From Okeania sp. SIO3I5 (GTDB lineage Bacteria; Cyanobacteriota; Cyanobacteriia; Cyanobacteriales; Microcoleaceae), in assembly GCF_010672085.1 (NCBI RefSeq), contig NZ_JAAHHT010000065.1, positions 1-35,333 of the forward strand: a stretch of DNA of 35,333 nucleotides, read 5' to 3'. Position 1 is the stretch's first letter; every line of letters begins with the position of its first letter. The notes under the pieces are model-generated. The model did no database searches, had not been told where the DNA came from, and saw nothing but the letters and a program-made list of their open reading frames with translations. Position numbers and translations under genes: made by a program. Below are positions 8,066 through 16,011 of the stretch, one piece after another.

Positions 8066-9412
8066 ATGAATAATACCTCTTCTACTAATACTAACTCCCG
8101 ACCTCTTTGGTTTAAATGGTGGTTTTTGATATTTATATTACTTTTGAGCGGAACCATAACTACTTCTTTCGGAGCAATAACTGCTTTGTTTGCCCCCGTT
8201 GAACCAGAATTTATCAGTCAACTACTCCAGGAATTTACAGCAGATGTTATGTGGCGTAAACGCTTGCCTTACCAACTTTCACGATCTATAAATATCCTAG
8301 TTATGGGAATTGACCAAGTTCCAGGAGCCGCAGCAGATTCTCCAGATATATTTGAGGGTCGTAGTGATACTTTACTATTAGTACAAGCTAATCCTACAAA
8401 TAAGACTGTTAGTTTACTCTCAATACCACGAGATACTCAAGTCCGAATTCCTGGAGTAGGTATTGCCAAAATTAATGAAGCCAATGTTTACGGGGGTCCG
8501 CAACTAGCAGAAAATGTTTTAGAATATACTCTCAATGATATTAAGATTGACCGTTATGTGCGAGTCAGCAAAGGAGCGTTTCGAGAATTAGTAGAACAAC
8601 TAGGTGGAGTAGAAGTTTTTGTTCCTCAACGTATGTCTTATGTTGACAATACCCAAAAGTTAAACATAGATTTACAAGCAGGTTGGCAGATTCTCAATGG
8701 AGAACAAGCAGAACAATTTGCCCGTTTCCGAGAAGACGTCTATGGCGATATTGGTCGCGTGCAACGACAACAAGTTTTGCTAAAAGCGCTAAAAAGTCGC
8801 GTTACTAATATGGGAGTGTTACCTCGGTTGCCTCAAATTATTCGGGTGATGCTGAAGTATGTTGATACTGATTTAAGTTTTCAGGAAATGTTGGCTTTGA
8901 TCGGTTTTAGTCTTGACTTAGAGCGGGAGGATTTCAAAATGGTAATGTTGCCTGGAAAATCTAGTTTAGCAAATGATTATGCTAGTTATTGGGTTATAGA
9001 TGAGGATGGTCGCGATCGCGTTCTGGAACAATATTTTGATGTCAAATTAGACAAGTTTAATTATGACAATATATATAATCCGATGGAGGTAAATGAAATT
9101 TTGCCTACCGAGAATACAATAGCTGTACAAAATGCTTCTAGTGATTCTCAAGCAGCGACAAAATTTGCTCAGTATTTGCGCGATCGAGGATTTTACAATG
9201 TTTATGTAGTACCTGACTGGTTTGAAAAACAACGTTTTACTCAAGTTATCGTTCAAGGGGGTTATTTAGAGTCGGCAGAATTTGTGCAAAATACTTTAGG
9301 TTTTGGTCAGATTGAACCTACTTCTACAGGTGAAATTGGTTCTGATTTGACTATTAGATTAGGGGAAGATTCTGTTAATCAAATTAATCTTTTACCAAAA
9401 AAGAGGGAGTAG
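8066..9412 (+). CDS. LCP family protein (LytR-CpsA-Psr) with LytR_C domain
   Basis: A 448-residue membrane-anchored transferase expected to move undecaprenyl-linked glycopolymers onto peptidoglycan or another envelope acceptor. Residues 16-42 form one membrane segment after a short Ser/Thr/Asn-rich cytoplasmic N-terminus. The LCP core is clear: RSDTLLL (99-105), SIPRDTQV (119-126), KINEANVYGG (135-144) and FARFRED...DIGRVQRQQ (218-236), giving the usual pyrophosphate-lipid-binding Arg/Asp set. Residues about 350-430 (NTIAVQNASSDSQAA onward) look like a LytR_C domain. The last codons and the stop lie in a gagggagtaggg tract typical of local repeats, so the extreme C-terminus (KKRE) may be repeat-derived. 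It is divergent from manC and shares an upstream palindrome with it. Confidence 0.9.
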   Translation: MNNTSSTNTNSRPLWFKWWFLIFILLLSGTITTSFGAITALFAPVEPEFISQLLQEFTADVMWRKRLPYQLSRSINILVMGIDQVPGAAADSPDIFEGRSDTLLLVQANPTNKTVSLLSIPRDTQVRIPGVGIAKINEANVYGGPQLAENVLEYTLNDIKIDRYVRVSKGAFRELVEQLGGVEVFVPQRMSYVDNTQKLNIDLQAGWQILNGEQAEQFARFREDVYGDIGRVQRQQVLLKALKSRVTNMGVLPRLPQIIRVMLKYVDTDLSFQEMLALIGFSLDLEREDFKMVMLPGKSSLANDYASYWVIDEDGRDRVLEQYFDVKLDKFNYDNIYNPMEVNEILPTENTIAVQNASSDSQAATKFAQYLRDRGFYNVYVVPDWFEKQRFTQVIVQGGYLESAEFVQNTLGFGQIEPTSTGEIGSDLTIRLGEDSVNQINLLPKKRE

Positions 9413-9415
9413 GGA

Positions 9416-9477
9416 AGACAAGGAGGACAAGGAGGACAAGGAGGACAAGGAGGACAAGGAGGACAAGGAGGACAAGG
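9416..9477. repeat. Nonamer tandem repeat (GGAGGACAA)
   Basis: About seven copies of GGAGGACAA start right after the LCP stop codon. A 9-bp period keeps a reading frame open, but the tract follows a stop codon and has no start of its own. Confidence 0.9.
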
Positions 9478-9530
9478 CAGAAAAAAAGCAATTTTCATTG
9501 CTGGATTAAATGCTGGCAGTAAGCAATAAT

Positions 9531-9762
9531 ATCAAATCCGGTAGTATCTAATACCGCCAGAAACACGTTTTGTTTTAAATTCCCCACTGTATCAGGACTT
9601 AGGCAAAGAAACCGGGTTTTTAGGAGAAATCCTTGTTTTTAACAATCAACATTGAGGAAAAAACCCGGTTTCTGGGTTAGGAAAGCGTAAGTCCTGTGTA
9701 TAACATCTATTTCCCACTTTCCCCGGTTTCTTATAACACTTCCGTTGCCCAGCGGATTTGAT
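9531..9762. mobile_element. ATCAAATCCG-family element split by a nested MITE
   Basis: ATCAAATCCG (9531-9540) is inverted at CGGATTTGAT (9753-9762). The pairing extends outward to a perfect 15 bp (ATAATATCAAATCCG), so part of it may be flank. The ends match 3159-3287. Removing the CAGGAC element at 9593-9696 and one TGTAT leaves about 123 bp, close to the 129 bp of the intact relative. Confidence 0.65.
9593..9696. mobile_element. CAGGAC-family MITE with 5-bp target duplication TGTAT
   Basis: Left end CAGGACTTAGGCA, right end GCGTAAGTCCTG. It is flanked by TGTAT at 9588-9592 and 9697-9701. The interior carries GAAACCGGGTTTTT and an inverted AAAACCCGGTTTC, so the whole 104 bp can fold back on itself. 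It sits inside the ATCAAATCCG element. Confidence 0.8.
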
Positions 9763-10031
9763 ATTATCTACTTTTACAAAAAGTCTACATATTTTTTGGA
9801 TATGTCTATTTACAGAGATAGAAACTGAAGAGAAACTGCCATCAAAAATCATCCAAATATTATATTTGGGGGCGCAGTTTTGCTGAGTTCAAACCAACCT
9901 CAACTAAGGTACTTATTGAATTGCTTATTCTGTGTTGAGGCGATCGCTTTGAGTAAATCCCAATCGAAAATGTTAGCCATGATATAATTAATTGTTATTG
10001 TAAAAATAGCAATTTTAAGCCCCCTAAATTT
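9763..10031 (+). promoter_or_regulatory. Leader of the DUF3987 gene with extended -10 motif
   Basis: TGaTATAAT at 9980-9988 is an extended -10 motif, and a start about 35-40 bp before the ATG at 10032 would follow. No good -35 is visible at the right spacing. One HIP1 octamer lies near 9940. Nothing else is recognisable in these 269 bases. Confidence 0.35.
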
Positions 10032-11456
10032 ATGGCCAAATATCCAAATCAAGAAGCAAAATTAGAGGATGACATAGCAGAGTTGGGAGAGATAATTAAC
10101 TCTAATCAGCCTTTACCCTGTGACAAAATCTTACCCAAAAAACTACACCCTATTTTGACATTTGCTCAAAAGTTAGGAGTCGATCCTGAACCTGTATTAG
10201 TCACCCTAGAAGCTACTATGGCTAGTATGATACACCCAGAAACAAGGATAGTAGGCAGAAAATCTTCAAATTATCAGGAAGTCCCCACTATCTTCTCAGC
10301 TATTGTTGAGGAACCAGGATCAGAAAAATATTTTCGCATAATAAATGCGATCGTCTTCAAACCTCTATTCATAATGCAAAAAGAAGCTACAGAAAAATAC
10401 AAAGCTCTCTTATCAGAGTACAAGAGAGATTTGGCAAAGTGGAAAACTGCTGACAAAAAAAATAGAGGTGACAAACCTACACCACCTAAGGAAAGACAAT
10501 ACATCACAGGGGGCTATACTCCAGAGGCACTTAGAGCAATGGCAGAAGATAATCCCAAGATTTTAAGATTATTTGACAAGCTAGCTAGAGAAGCTAATAG
10601 TCGTGGTAAATACACCAGTAGTAACGGTGGTGAGGCACAACAGTTGTTGGAAGGTGACAACGGTTATCTGCCATCAATGAACAGAAGAGGCAAGCGCTAC
10701 CCCAGTTGTTCAGCTAATCTATCACTTTTAGGAGGTATTCAGCCAGATCTTTTGTCGAAAATTATCTCAAAAGCAGATCCTACTGGAAAGTTTGCCCGGT
10801 ACAATGTAGCCACCTTAATTAGAAGACCTCATTACTTGAATGAAGATAGTGATAGTGACGTACCTTTAAACCTTACTCCATTACTGATTAGTATCTACAA
10901 AGCAATAGATGAATTGCCAGCTTTTAAATTTCACCTTACCCCAGAAGCTTACACAATCTTTGAAAAATATCACAATACAGCTGAATTTAAGAAATTTGAA
11001 GAAACTAAACCAGCTTTGATTTACCAGTACAACAAAGCCGACGGTAAGATTCTGAGATGGGCACTGCTGTATCACATTTTGGAGGCTGTGGCAAATGGTG
11101 AGACTCCTAGTGAGACTATTAGCGAAAAACCTATGCAGATTGCTGGACATAGGATAAGATATCAGCTCGATCAAGTTAGAGCTATCCTAGCTAGAACGGA
11201 GAACACTGAGCCTAGTAAGTTGTCACAAATTTACCAGTTAGCTTTAAGGAAAAATCAGCCAATAACTCCCAGAGATGTCAAAAGGAGTGGTCATGCTAAG
11301 ACACTAAATCAGGCAATAGAAGATTTCAGGCGATTGGAAGCTATGGGTTATGGTCAGACAATTAAAACGAGTCGTACCTGCAAGTTTGTAGCCAACAAGG
11401 AACCAAAGGTGGCAAAAGACGCCTTAAACCTACAGTCGCCTCCTCAAATAACTTAA
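10032..11456 (+). CDS. DUF3987 family protein with degenerate ATPase motifs
   Basis: A 474-residue protein matching the layout of DUF3987, a P-loop-like family common in cyanobacteria and on phages and plasmids and often linked to primase/helicase functions. Recognisable blocks are LEATMASMIHPETRI (59-73), a charged helical stretch QKEATEKYKALLSEYKRDL (116-134), YTPEALRAM (162-170) and LSLLGGIQPDLLSKI (230-244) followed by a short D..GKFARY. The Walker A position, in family members usually GxGKSP-like, reads EPGSEKY (94-100). The Walker B-like DELAG reads DKLAR (182-186). Both ATPase motifs therefore look eroded in an otherwise complete protein. The C-terminal ~70 residues look like a winged-helix domain. 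It has no replication genes nearby. Family placement is from memory. Confidence 0.7.
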   Translation: MAKYPNQEAKLEDDIAELGEIINSNQPLPCDKILPKKLHPILTFAQKLGVDPEPVLVTLEATMASMIHPETRIVGRKSSNYQEVPTIFSAIVEEPGSEKYFRIINAIVFKPLFIMQKEATEKYKALLSEYKRDLAKWKTADKKNRGDKPTPPKERQYITGGYTPEALRAMAEDNPKILRLFDKLAREANSRGKYTSSNGGEAQQLLEGDNGYLPSMNRRGKRYPSCSANLSLLGGIQPDLLSKIISKADPTGKFARYNVATLIRRPHYLNEDSDSDVPLNLTPLLISIYKAIDELPAFKFHLTPEAYTIFEKYHNTAEFKKFEETKPALIYQYNKADGKILRWALLYHILEAVANGETPSETISEKPMQIAGHRIRYQLDQVRAILARTENTEPSKLSQIYQLALRKNQPITPRDVKRSGHAKTLNQAIEDFRRLEAMGYGQTIKTSRTCKFVANKEPKVAKDALNLQSPPQIT

Positions 11457-11499
11457 AATCAAATAGTTCACCCGCTTCGGAACTCCTAATCCCTGCCAT

Positions 11500-12030
11500 C
11501 TACCGAAATAACTCTACCCCATCTCTCCCGTCAATATCTTGCATATAAACCTTCACCTGCTCTTCCTTTGCAGTAGGTAATTTTTTACCTGTAAAATCTG
11601 GATGAATAGGCAATTCCCGATGCCCCCTATCCACCAAAACAACCAATCTAATTACTTCTGGGCGACCATACTCCAAAACTGCATTCAAAGCAGCTCGCGC
11701 AGTTCGACCTTTATAAATCACATCATCAACCAACACCACAATCTTACCAGTAATATCCACAGGAATTTCTGTTTTAGCTGGCGTTCGCATTCCCACTTGA
11801 TCCAAGTCATCCCGATAAAAAGTAATATCCAAAGCTCCCACAGGTACCTTAACTTGTTCGAGTAATTCAATTTGATTTGCCAAAATTTCTGCTAGTGGCG
11901 CTCCTCTAGTCTGAATACCTAACAACACCAATTGAGATAAATCTCCTGACTTTTCAATTACTTGGGAAGCTAGACGAGTAACAGTACGTCGTAACTCCTC
12001 TGCTGATAAAATTTCTACTGTATTACTCAT
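11500..12030 (-). CDS. pyrR: PyrR: pyrimidine attenuator / uracil phosphoribosyltransferase
   Basis: A 176-residue protein of the PyrR family, which binds pyr mRNA in some bacteria and has weak uracil phosphoribosyltransferase activity. The PRPP loop is [18 protein letters not shown], followed by [21 protein letters not shown] and the conserved [10 protein letters not shown] near the C-terminus. The chosen ATG at 12030 gives [17 protein letters not shown], the usual PyrR N-terminus. The frame stays open another 54 codons upstream, but that part encodes repeat DNA. GGAG lies 7 nt before this ATG, and that GGAG belongs to a TTAGACATCTCC element end. No other pyrimidine gene is adjacent, so its regulatory target cannot be seen here. 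Confidence 0.92.
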   Translation of the reverse strand: MSNTVEILSAEELRRTVTRLASQVIEKSGDLSQLVLLGIQTRGAPLAEILANQIELLEQVKVPVGALDITFYRDDLDQVGMRTPAKTEIPVDITGKIVVLVDDVIYKGRTARAALNAVLEYGRPEVIRLVVLVDRGHRELPIHPDFTGKKLPTAKEEQVKVYMQDIDGRDGVELFR

Positions 12031-12041
12031 TAGACATCTCC
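12028..12041 (-). promoter_or_regulatory. Ribosome-binding site of pyrR formed by an element end
   Basis: On the minus strand the sequence is GGAGATGTCTAATG. GGAG (12041-12038) is followed by 7 nt and then the pyrR ATG. GGAGATGTCTAAT is exactly the terminal repeat of the family seen at 16913-16926 and 29204-29215, so the element end reaches into the start codon. Confidence 0.6.
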
Positions 12042-12077
12042 GAAAAAGATATAGACTTTTTGCATTGCATATAGTAG

Positions 12078-12264
12078 TAGCGCGTCTAACTTGAAAATGT
12101 GGGTAAATTTGAGAATAATTAAGACCTCTCCCCCAACCCCTCTCGGAGCAGGAGAAGGGCGACTCTTCTCCCCCTTCCCTCCCCCCTTTCAAAGGGGGGC
12201 AAGGGGGGATAGTTGTGGGTTTGGGGGGTTAGGTTTTACCCACAACTTTAGCCTAGACACGCTA
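12078..12264. mobile_element. TIR element with GC-rich core and possible G-quadruplex
   Basis: Left end TAGCGCGTCTA, right end TAGACACGCTA, with subterminal GTGGGTAAA and TTTACCCAC also inverted. It is flanked by GTAG (12074-12077, 12265-12268). The core contains CCCCCCTTT and AAAGGGGGG as an inverted pair, then G-runs at 12194-12199, 12203-12208, 12217-12219 and 12223-12228. These could form a G-quadruplex on the plus strand. It lies upstream of pyrR. Confidence 0.6.
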
Positions 12265-12297
12265 GTAGGTAAGTAGCAAACATTTATCGCACCTGGT

Positions 12298-12414
12298 ATT
12301 AGACATCTCCAAAAATTAAAAATCCAACCAATTCCGATCCAGAAATTATCAATTACTTCTCCCTATTCCCTGTTCCCTATTCCCTGTTCCCTGTTCCCTA
12401 TTTTCTAGAAACAT
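12298..12414. mobile_element. TTAGACATCTCC-family element with CTATTCC/CTGTTCC tract
   Basis: Left end ATTAGACATCTCCAAAAATT, right end near TTTCTAGAAACATCT. The inner part is a heptamer tract of TATTCCC and TGTTCCC (about 12360-12404). The right end touches the cobD stop codon, so it forms the 3' flank of cobD. Confidence 0.55.
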
Positions 12415-13419
12415 CTATTTATTCACCCACCATAAATAACTGATAACTGATAATCCCAACCAGATCAAAAAGCAGTACCGAGTTAACTGCAATGCGCGAT
12501 CGATAGTTTCTGCTGTAATTGGATGAGTAGGTTCTCCCAATAATGGTTTATGTTTAACCACCCCCTTGTAAGAGTTAACACCCCCCATTTGCACTCCCAA
12601 TGTTGCAGCATAAGCACACTCACTCCAACCAGCATTAGGACTTGGATCTTTCACTGCATCTCTTTGACATATTCTCCAAACGTATAGAGGTTTGCCAGAG
12701 AGAAATGCTATAGTCAGCACATTTAAGCGACAAGGTAGCCAGGTTAAAACGTCTTCTAACTTGGCACTAAACCATCCTAGATCGGTATAGGGTGCTTCTT
12801 TGTAGCCTACCATTGAGTCTAATGTACTAACAGCTTTATAAGCAAAGGCCAAAGGTACACTGCCTACATTAGGTATTATTGCTCCTACTAAAGCATAAAA
12901 TAATGGTGCTATTACCCCATCTGTAGCATTTTCTGTAACTGTTTCCAAAACTGCACGAAATATTTCTGAAATTGATAAATTTTCTGTATCTCTACCAACA
13001 TATAAACTTAATTTTTGACGTGCTTCAATTAAATTACCATTTATGACAGGTTGAAGTACGTCTTTAGCTGCCACATTTAAACTTTTACCAGCAAAACAGC
13101 TAGCTAATAGAATACTCTCTAATATTACTACTAATAAAGGAAATTGGACAAAATTTATTCGTAAAGCTTGAACAATTAACCAACTGATAATTCCACTACC
13201 GAAAACAAGAGCGACTGCCAATAAAATACCTGCCAATCTCAGTATAAGTCCAGGGAGCTTCTCTCTATGATATTTACTGAGTTGAAAAATCAGTTGAGTG
13301 TAATGAGTAATTATCCAACCCATCACCTTGACAGGATGTGGCCAACTCCAAGGATCGCCGATTAAATAATCTAGGCAAGCAGCTATAAAAACAACAATGA
13401 AGCTATAGTTATAAGTCAC
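12415..13419 (-). CDS. cobD: Adenosylcobinamide-phosphate synthase (CobD/CbiB)
   Basis: A 334-residue multi-spanning membrane protein that attaches the aminopropanol (phosphate) arm to adenosylcobyric acid in cobalamin or pseudocobalamin synthesis. Family motifs are plain: LDYLIGDPWSWPHPVKVMG (17-35), YVGRDTENLS (139-148), ETVTENATDGVIAPLFYA (158-175), YKAVSTLDSMVGYKEAPY (193-210), SAKLEDVLTWLPCRL (218-232) and DPSPNAGWSECAYAATLGVQMGG (about 262-284). Hydrophobic segments near 5-16, 62-85, 90-110 and 312-330 fit membrane insertion. The start used is GTG at 13419; no ATG gives the conserved N-terminus. The Rrf2 gene lies 98 bp upstream on the same strand. I found no cobalamin riboswitch in that gap. 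Confidence 0.92.
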   Translation of the reverse strand: MTYNYSFIVVFIAACLDYLIGDPWSWPHPVKVMGWIITHYTQLIFQLSKYHREKLPGLILRLAGILLAVALVFGSGIISWLIVQALRINFVQFPLLVVILESILLASCFAGKSLNVAAKDVLQPVINGNLIEARQKLSLYVGRDTENLSISEIFRAVLETVTENATDGVIAPLFYALVGAIIPNVGSVPLAFAYKAVSTLDSMVGYKEAPYTDLGWFSAKLEDVLTWLPCRLNVLTIAFLSGKPLYVWRICQRDAVKDPSPNAGWSECAYAATLGVQMGGVNSYKGVVKHKPLLGEPTHPITAETIDRALQLTRYCFLIWLGLSVISYLWWVNK

Positions 13420-13517
13420 AGGAATTCAAGAATTATAAATTTGTTTTAGTCAATAATCATTGTTAATCATCTAAATGCCGATTAACTTGCACAACTTTAT
13501 AGTCAAACTATCAAAAA

Positions 13518-13961
13518 CTAAACAACAAAACTTGTTTCTTCTCCTACTATAGCTTGCCAACTACGGACATCGTAGTATAAATCTTCTAGGGAAATATTGT
13601 AAAGAGTTTCAGAAAGTTTTTTATGTAGCCGATTCCAGATACAATAAGTAACCCAGTCTTCTGCCTGGTTAGTATCAGGAGCATATCGAGGCAAAGGTTC
13701 GATTGTTTCACCAACAGATTCTAGTATTTGTCCTAGAGATATTTGAGCTGGTAATTTAGCTAATTGATATCCACCTTGAGCGCCACGAAATGAGATAACT
13801 AAACCTCCACGACGCATCTCTATTAGTAACTTTTCAAGATAGGCTACAGGTATCTCTTGACGTACTGCTATTTCTTTGACAGATACTGGAGTATTACTTT
13901 TTTGTAAGCTTAAATCTAAAAGTGCCTTAACACTATAATGTCCACGAGTAGTTAACTTCAT
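13518..13961 (-). CDS. Rrf2 family transcriptional regulator
   Basis: A 147-residue winged-helix DNA-binding protein of the Rrf2 family (relatives include IscR and NsrR). MKLTTRGHYSVKALLDL at the N-terminus, IPVAYLEKLLIEMRRGGLVISFRGAQGGYQLAK (38-69) as recognition helix and wing, and an ISLGQILESVGE dimerisation helix (74-85) are all typical. Only one cysteine is present (Cys107), so the three-Cys [2Fe-2S] site of IscR is missing. It either senses something else or uses a different ligand set. It is divergent from cyAbrB across a 313-bp gap and upstream of cobD. Its targets are unknown; the cysteine desulfurase in this window is 12 kb away. Confidence 0.9.
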   Translation of the reverse strand: MKLTTRGHYSVKALLDLSLQKSNTPVSVKEIAVRQEIPVAYLEKLLIEMRRGGLVISFRGAQGGYQLAKLPAQISLGQILESVGETIEPLPRYAPDTNQAEDWVTYCIWNRLHKKLSETLYNISLEDLYYDVRSWQAIVGEETSFVV

Positions 13962-14274
13962 TCTATTGTTATTAATTAAAAGGGACTAGAGTAATTTATA
14001 GCTGCAACTATATCAAATGGCCACTCAACTAAACTGGTTAATAGTTGATAGTTGATTACTCAATGCTTATATTACATACTATATAGATGATTGCTGAATT
14101 TAATAAATCCCTATTATTAGATTATTGTCTTAAAAATTTAATCAAATATGTGAATTTTTGACATAATTAGTGTAATATAGTTTTACAAGCAAATATCAAG
14201 CTATTGTTTCTTGGAACTTAAACAAGCTCAGACAAAAGTTGATAACTGTAGTTAAGTGTTATAGGATAGAAAAC
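13962..14274. other. Divergent intergenic region between rrf2-like and cyAbrB genes
   Basis: An AT-rich 313-bp gap that must hold promoters for both genes. TTGACA at 14158-14163 is a possible -35 toward cyAbrB, but the nearest TATA-like hexamer is too close for a standard spacer. AGGA at 14263-14266 lies 8 nt before the cyAbrB ATG. I see no repeats or further genes. Confidence 0.5.
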
Positions 14275-14706
14275 ATGGGTAAAAAGAAAAATCCTGAACC
14301 CTTACAAGGGGAAGAATTACTGGAAAAAGTCAAGAACTTAGGCAACAAAACTAAGGAAGACAAAGCTAGAGAATGTGGCTACTACACCGTTACTAAAAAT
14401 GGTGTTGAACGAGTTAACATGATGAAATTTTTGAATGCTTTGATTGATGCTGAAGGTATTAAATTGGATGGGAAACAAAATGGTAATGGACGTGGGGGAC
14501 GTTCTGCTAGTTATAGGATTAGCGTACAATCTAATGGTAATTTACTGATTGGTGCAGCTTATACTAAACAAATGGATTTAAAGCAAGGAGATGAGTTTGA
14601 AATTTCCTTGGGACGTAAACATATTCATTTGCGTCAAGTAGATACAGATGCGGATCTAGATTTAGAAGAAGAAGAGGATCTGGAAGAGGAAATGGCACCA
14701 GCATGA
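14275..14706 (+). CDS. cyAbrB family transcriptional regulator
   Basis: A 143-residue cyanobacterial AbrB-like DNA-binding protein. The family's conserved opening, GEELLEKVKNLGNKTKEDKARECGYYTVTKNG, sits at about 10-41. The swapped-hairpin AbrB domain is near the C-terminus (YRISVQSNGNLLIGAAYTKQMDLKQGDEFEISLGRKHIHL). A highly acidic tail (LDLEEEEDLEEE) follows. cyAbrB proteins regulate nitrogen, carbon, hydrogenase and differentiation genes in cyanobacteria; which class this belongs to cannot be settled by eye. I prefer the ATG at 14275 over one 36 bp upstream because it has AGGA 8 nt before it and matches the usual MGKKK-like start. Confidence 0.9.
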   Translation: MGKKKNPEPLQGEELLEKVKNLGNKTKEDKARECGYYTVTKNGVERVNMMKFLNALIDAEGIKLDGKQNGNGRGGRSASYRISVQSNGNLLIGAAYTKQMDLKQGDEFEISLGRKHIHLRQVDTDADLDLEEEEDLEEEMAPA

Positions 14707-14783
14707 TTTTAAGTTGAGGCTAAATACTTCACATATTTACTATTTACGGAAAAGTGAAATTGAAACCCCCGTCTCTTTCAGAG

Positions 14784-14993
14784 CTATCCTTTACCCATAA
14801 GTCTTATAAGTGCAGGGTGGGGAGTGTGGAGAGTAGAAGAGCGAGAGGAGAGGATAAGGCAAAATTCTGTTATTCACTTTTAGCCACCTCTGTACTGAAT
14901 GAGAAATGGCAGGTTTTTCTTCACCTCCCCTCTCCACCCTCTTTCCCCTTTCCCTATCCTACAAGCAATTTAAGAGATGTGGGTAAAGCATAG
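14784..14993. mobile_element. 210-bp TIR element with 10-bp target duplication
   Basis: Left end CTATCCTTTACCCA, right end TGGGTAAAGCATAG (one mismatch). The identical decamer TCTTTCAGAG flanks it on both sides (14774-14783 and 14994-15003). The interior is purine-rich, then pyrimidine-rich, and has no believable gene. It lies between the stops of cyAbrB and moxR, so the insertion is probably neutral. Confidence 0.75.
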
Positions 14994-15082
14994 TCTTTCA
15001 GAGCGGGGATAAAAACGAGTAAGCTTAAGTAGCTCAAGTCATTTTCGCTTTCCTGTACTATTATTTCTCACAGCTAGTCAAA

Positions 15083-15991
15083 CTAGGAAACTGTGACAGA
15101 ACCCAGTAATCTTTCCACAATTGTTTGAGCGCGTTTTCCTCCTACTGTTATCAAACGATGAGAAAGCACATAAGGAACAAGAAACTTCACGTCATCAGGA
15201 ATAGCATAATCTCTTCCTGAGAGAAAACCTAACGCTTGAGTTGCTTGATGTAAAGCAACGGTTCCACGAGGACTAACACCTAGTGTAATTTCTTCATCTT
15301 CCCTTGTTGCTCTAACCAATCTGAGAATATACTTTTGCAAAGACTCATCTACTTTTACCATGTTGCACAAACGGCGTAACTCCTGTACTTCCTCCAAAGT
15401 AATGCAAGCTTTTAGAGTACTGACTCCTGAACCTTGAGAGATTCTTTGTAACATCTGAAGTTCTTCCGACTCTGTGGGATAGCCTAATGTTAGAGATAAA
15501 GTAAAACGATCCATTTGTGCTTCCGGTAGTGGAAATGTCCCTTGATACTCAATTGGGTTCTGAGTTGCGATGACAAAAAATGGGTTAGGAACAGAACGTG
15601 AAACCCCATCTACGGTAACCTGTTTTTCCTCCATCACTTCCAAAAGAGCAGACTGAGTTCGAGGTGTTGCACGATTAATTTCATCTGTCAATAGTACGTT
15701 TGCAAATACCGGACCTGGTAAAAATTCAAATTCCCCACTGCGGGGGTTCCAAATATTAGTACCAGTAATATCAGTAGGTAGTAAGTCAGGAGTACATTGA
15801 ATACGCTGAAATTTTCCAGCGATCGAATAAGCTAGAGATTTTGCTAGTAAGGTTTTACCTACACCAGGAACATCTTCTAAAAGAACATGACCCCCTGAAA
15901 GTAGTGCTACTAATACTAATTTGATGGCATCTTCTTTACCAACAATTGTCTGACTAAGATTTTGTTTGAGCTTTTCAATACTTTCTTTCAT
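15083..15991 (-). CDS. MoxR-family AAA+ ATPase
   Basis: A 302-residue AAA+ ATPase of the MoxR type, cytosolic chaperone-like proteins that usually act with VWA or DUF58 partners. Walker A is EDVPGVGKTLLA (39-50), Walker B LLTDEINRATPRTQSALLEVMEE, sensor 1 FFVIATQNPIEYQGTFPLPEAQMDRF, and the lid has SPRGTVALHQATQA. The usual downstream DUF58/VWA gene is missing; cyAbrB and a 210-bp element lie there instead. A TTAGACATCTCC element ends about 20 bp upstream of the ATG. Confidence 0.93.
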   Translation of the reverse strand: MKESIEKLKQNLSQTIVGKEDAIKLVLVALLSGGHVLLEDVPGVGKTLLAKSLAYSIAGKFQRIQCTPDLLPTDITGTNIWNPRSGEFEFLPGPVFANVLLTDEINRATPRTQSALLEVMEEKQVTVDGVSRSVPNPFFVIATQNPIEYQGTFPLPEAQMDRFTLSLTLGYPTESEELQMLQRISQGSGVSTLKACITLEEVQELRRLCNMVKVDESLQKYILRLVRATREDEEITLGVSPRGTVALHQATQALGFLSGRDYAIPDDVKFLVPYVLSHRLITVGGKRAQTIVERLLGSVTVS

Positions 15992-16011
15992 AAAATTATT
16001 ATTTGCTGTAT

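Noticed and set aside
10032-11456. Prophage or plasmid island around the DUF3987 gene
   Set aside because: Neighbours are housekeeping genes and no integrase, capsid, replication or attachment sites are visible.
12031-12192. N-terminal extension of PyrR by 54 codons
   Set aside because: The extension encodes repeat-derived sequence, has no family similarity, and a normal PyrR start with GGAG 7 nt upstream exists at 12030.
13420-13517. Cobalamin riboswitch upstream of cobD
   Set aside because: The gap is only 98 bp and contains no B12-box-like sequence or suitable stems.
14754-14993. A 79-codon open frame after cyAbrB
   Set aside because: It coincides with a TIR element flanked by a 10-bp duplication and has no start signal or similarity.
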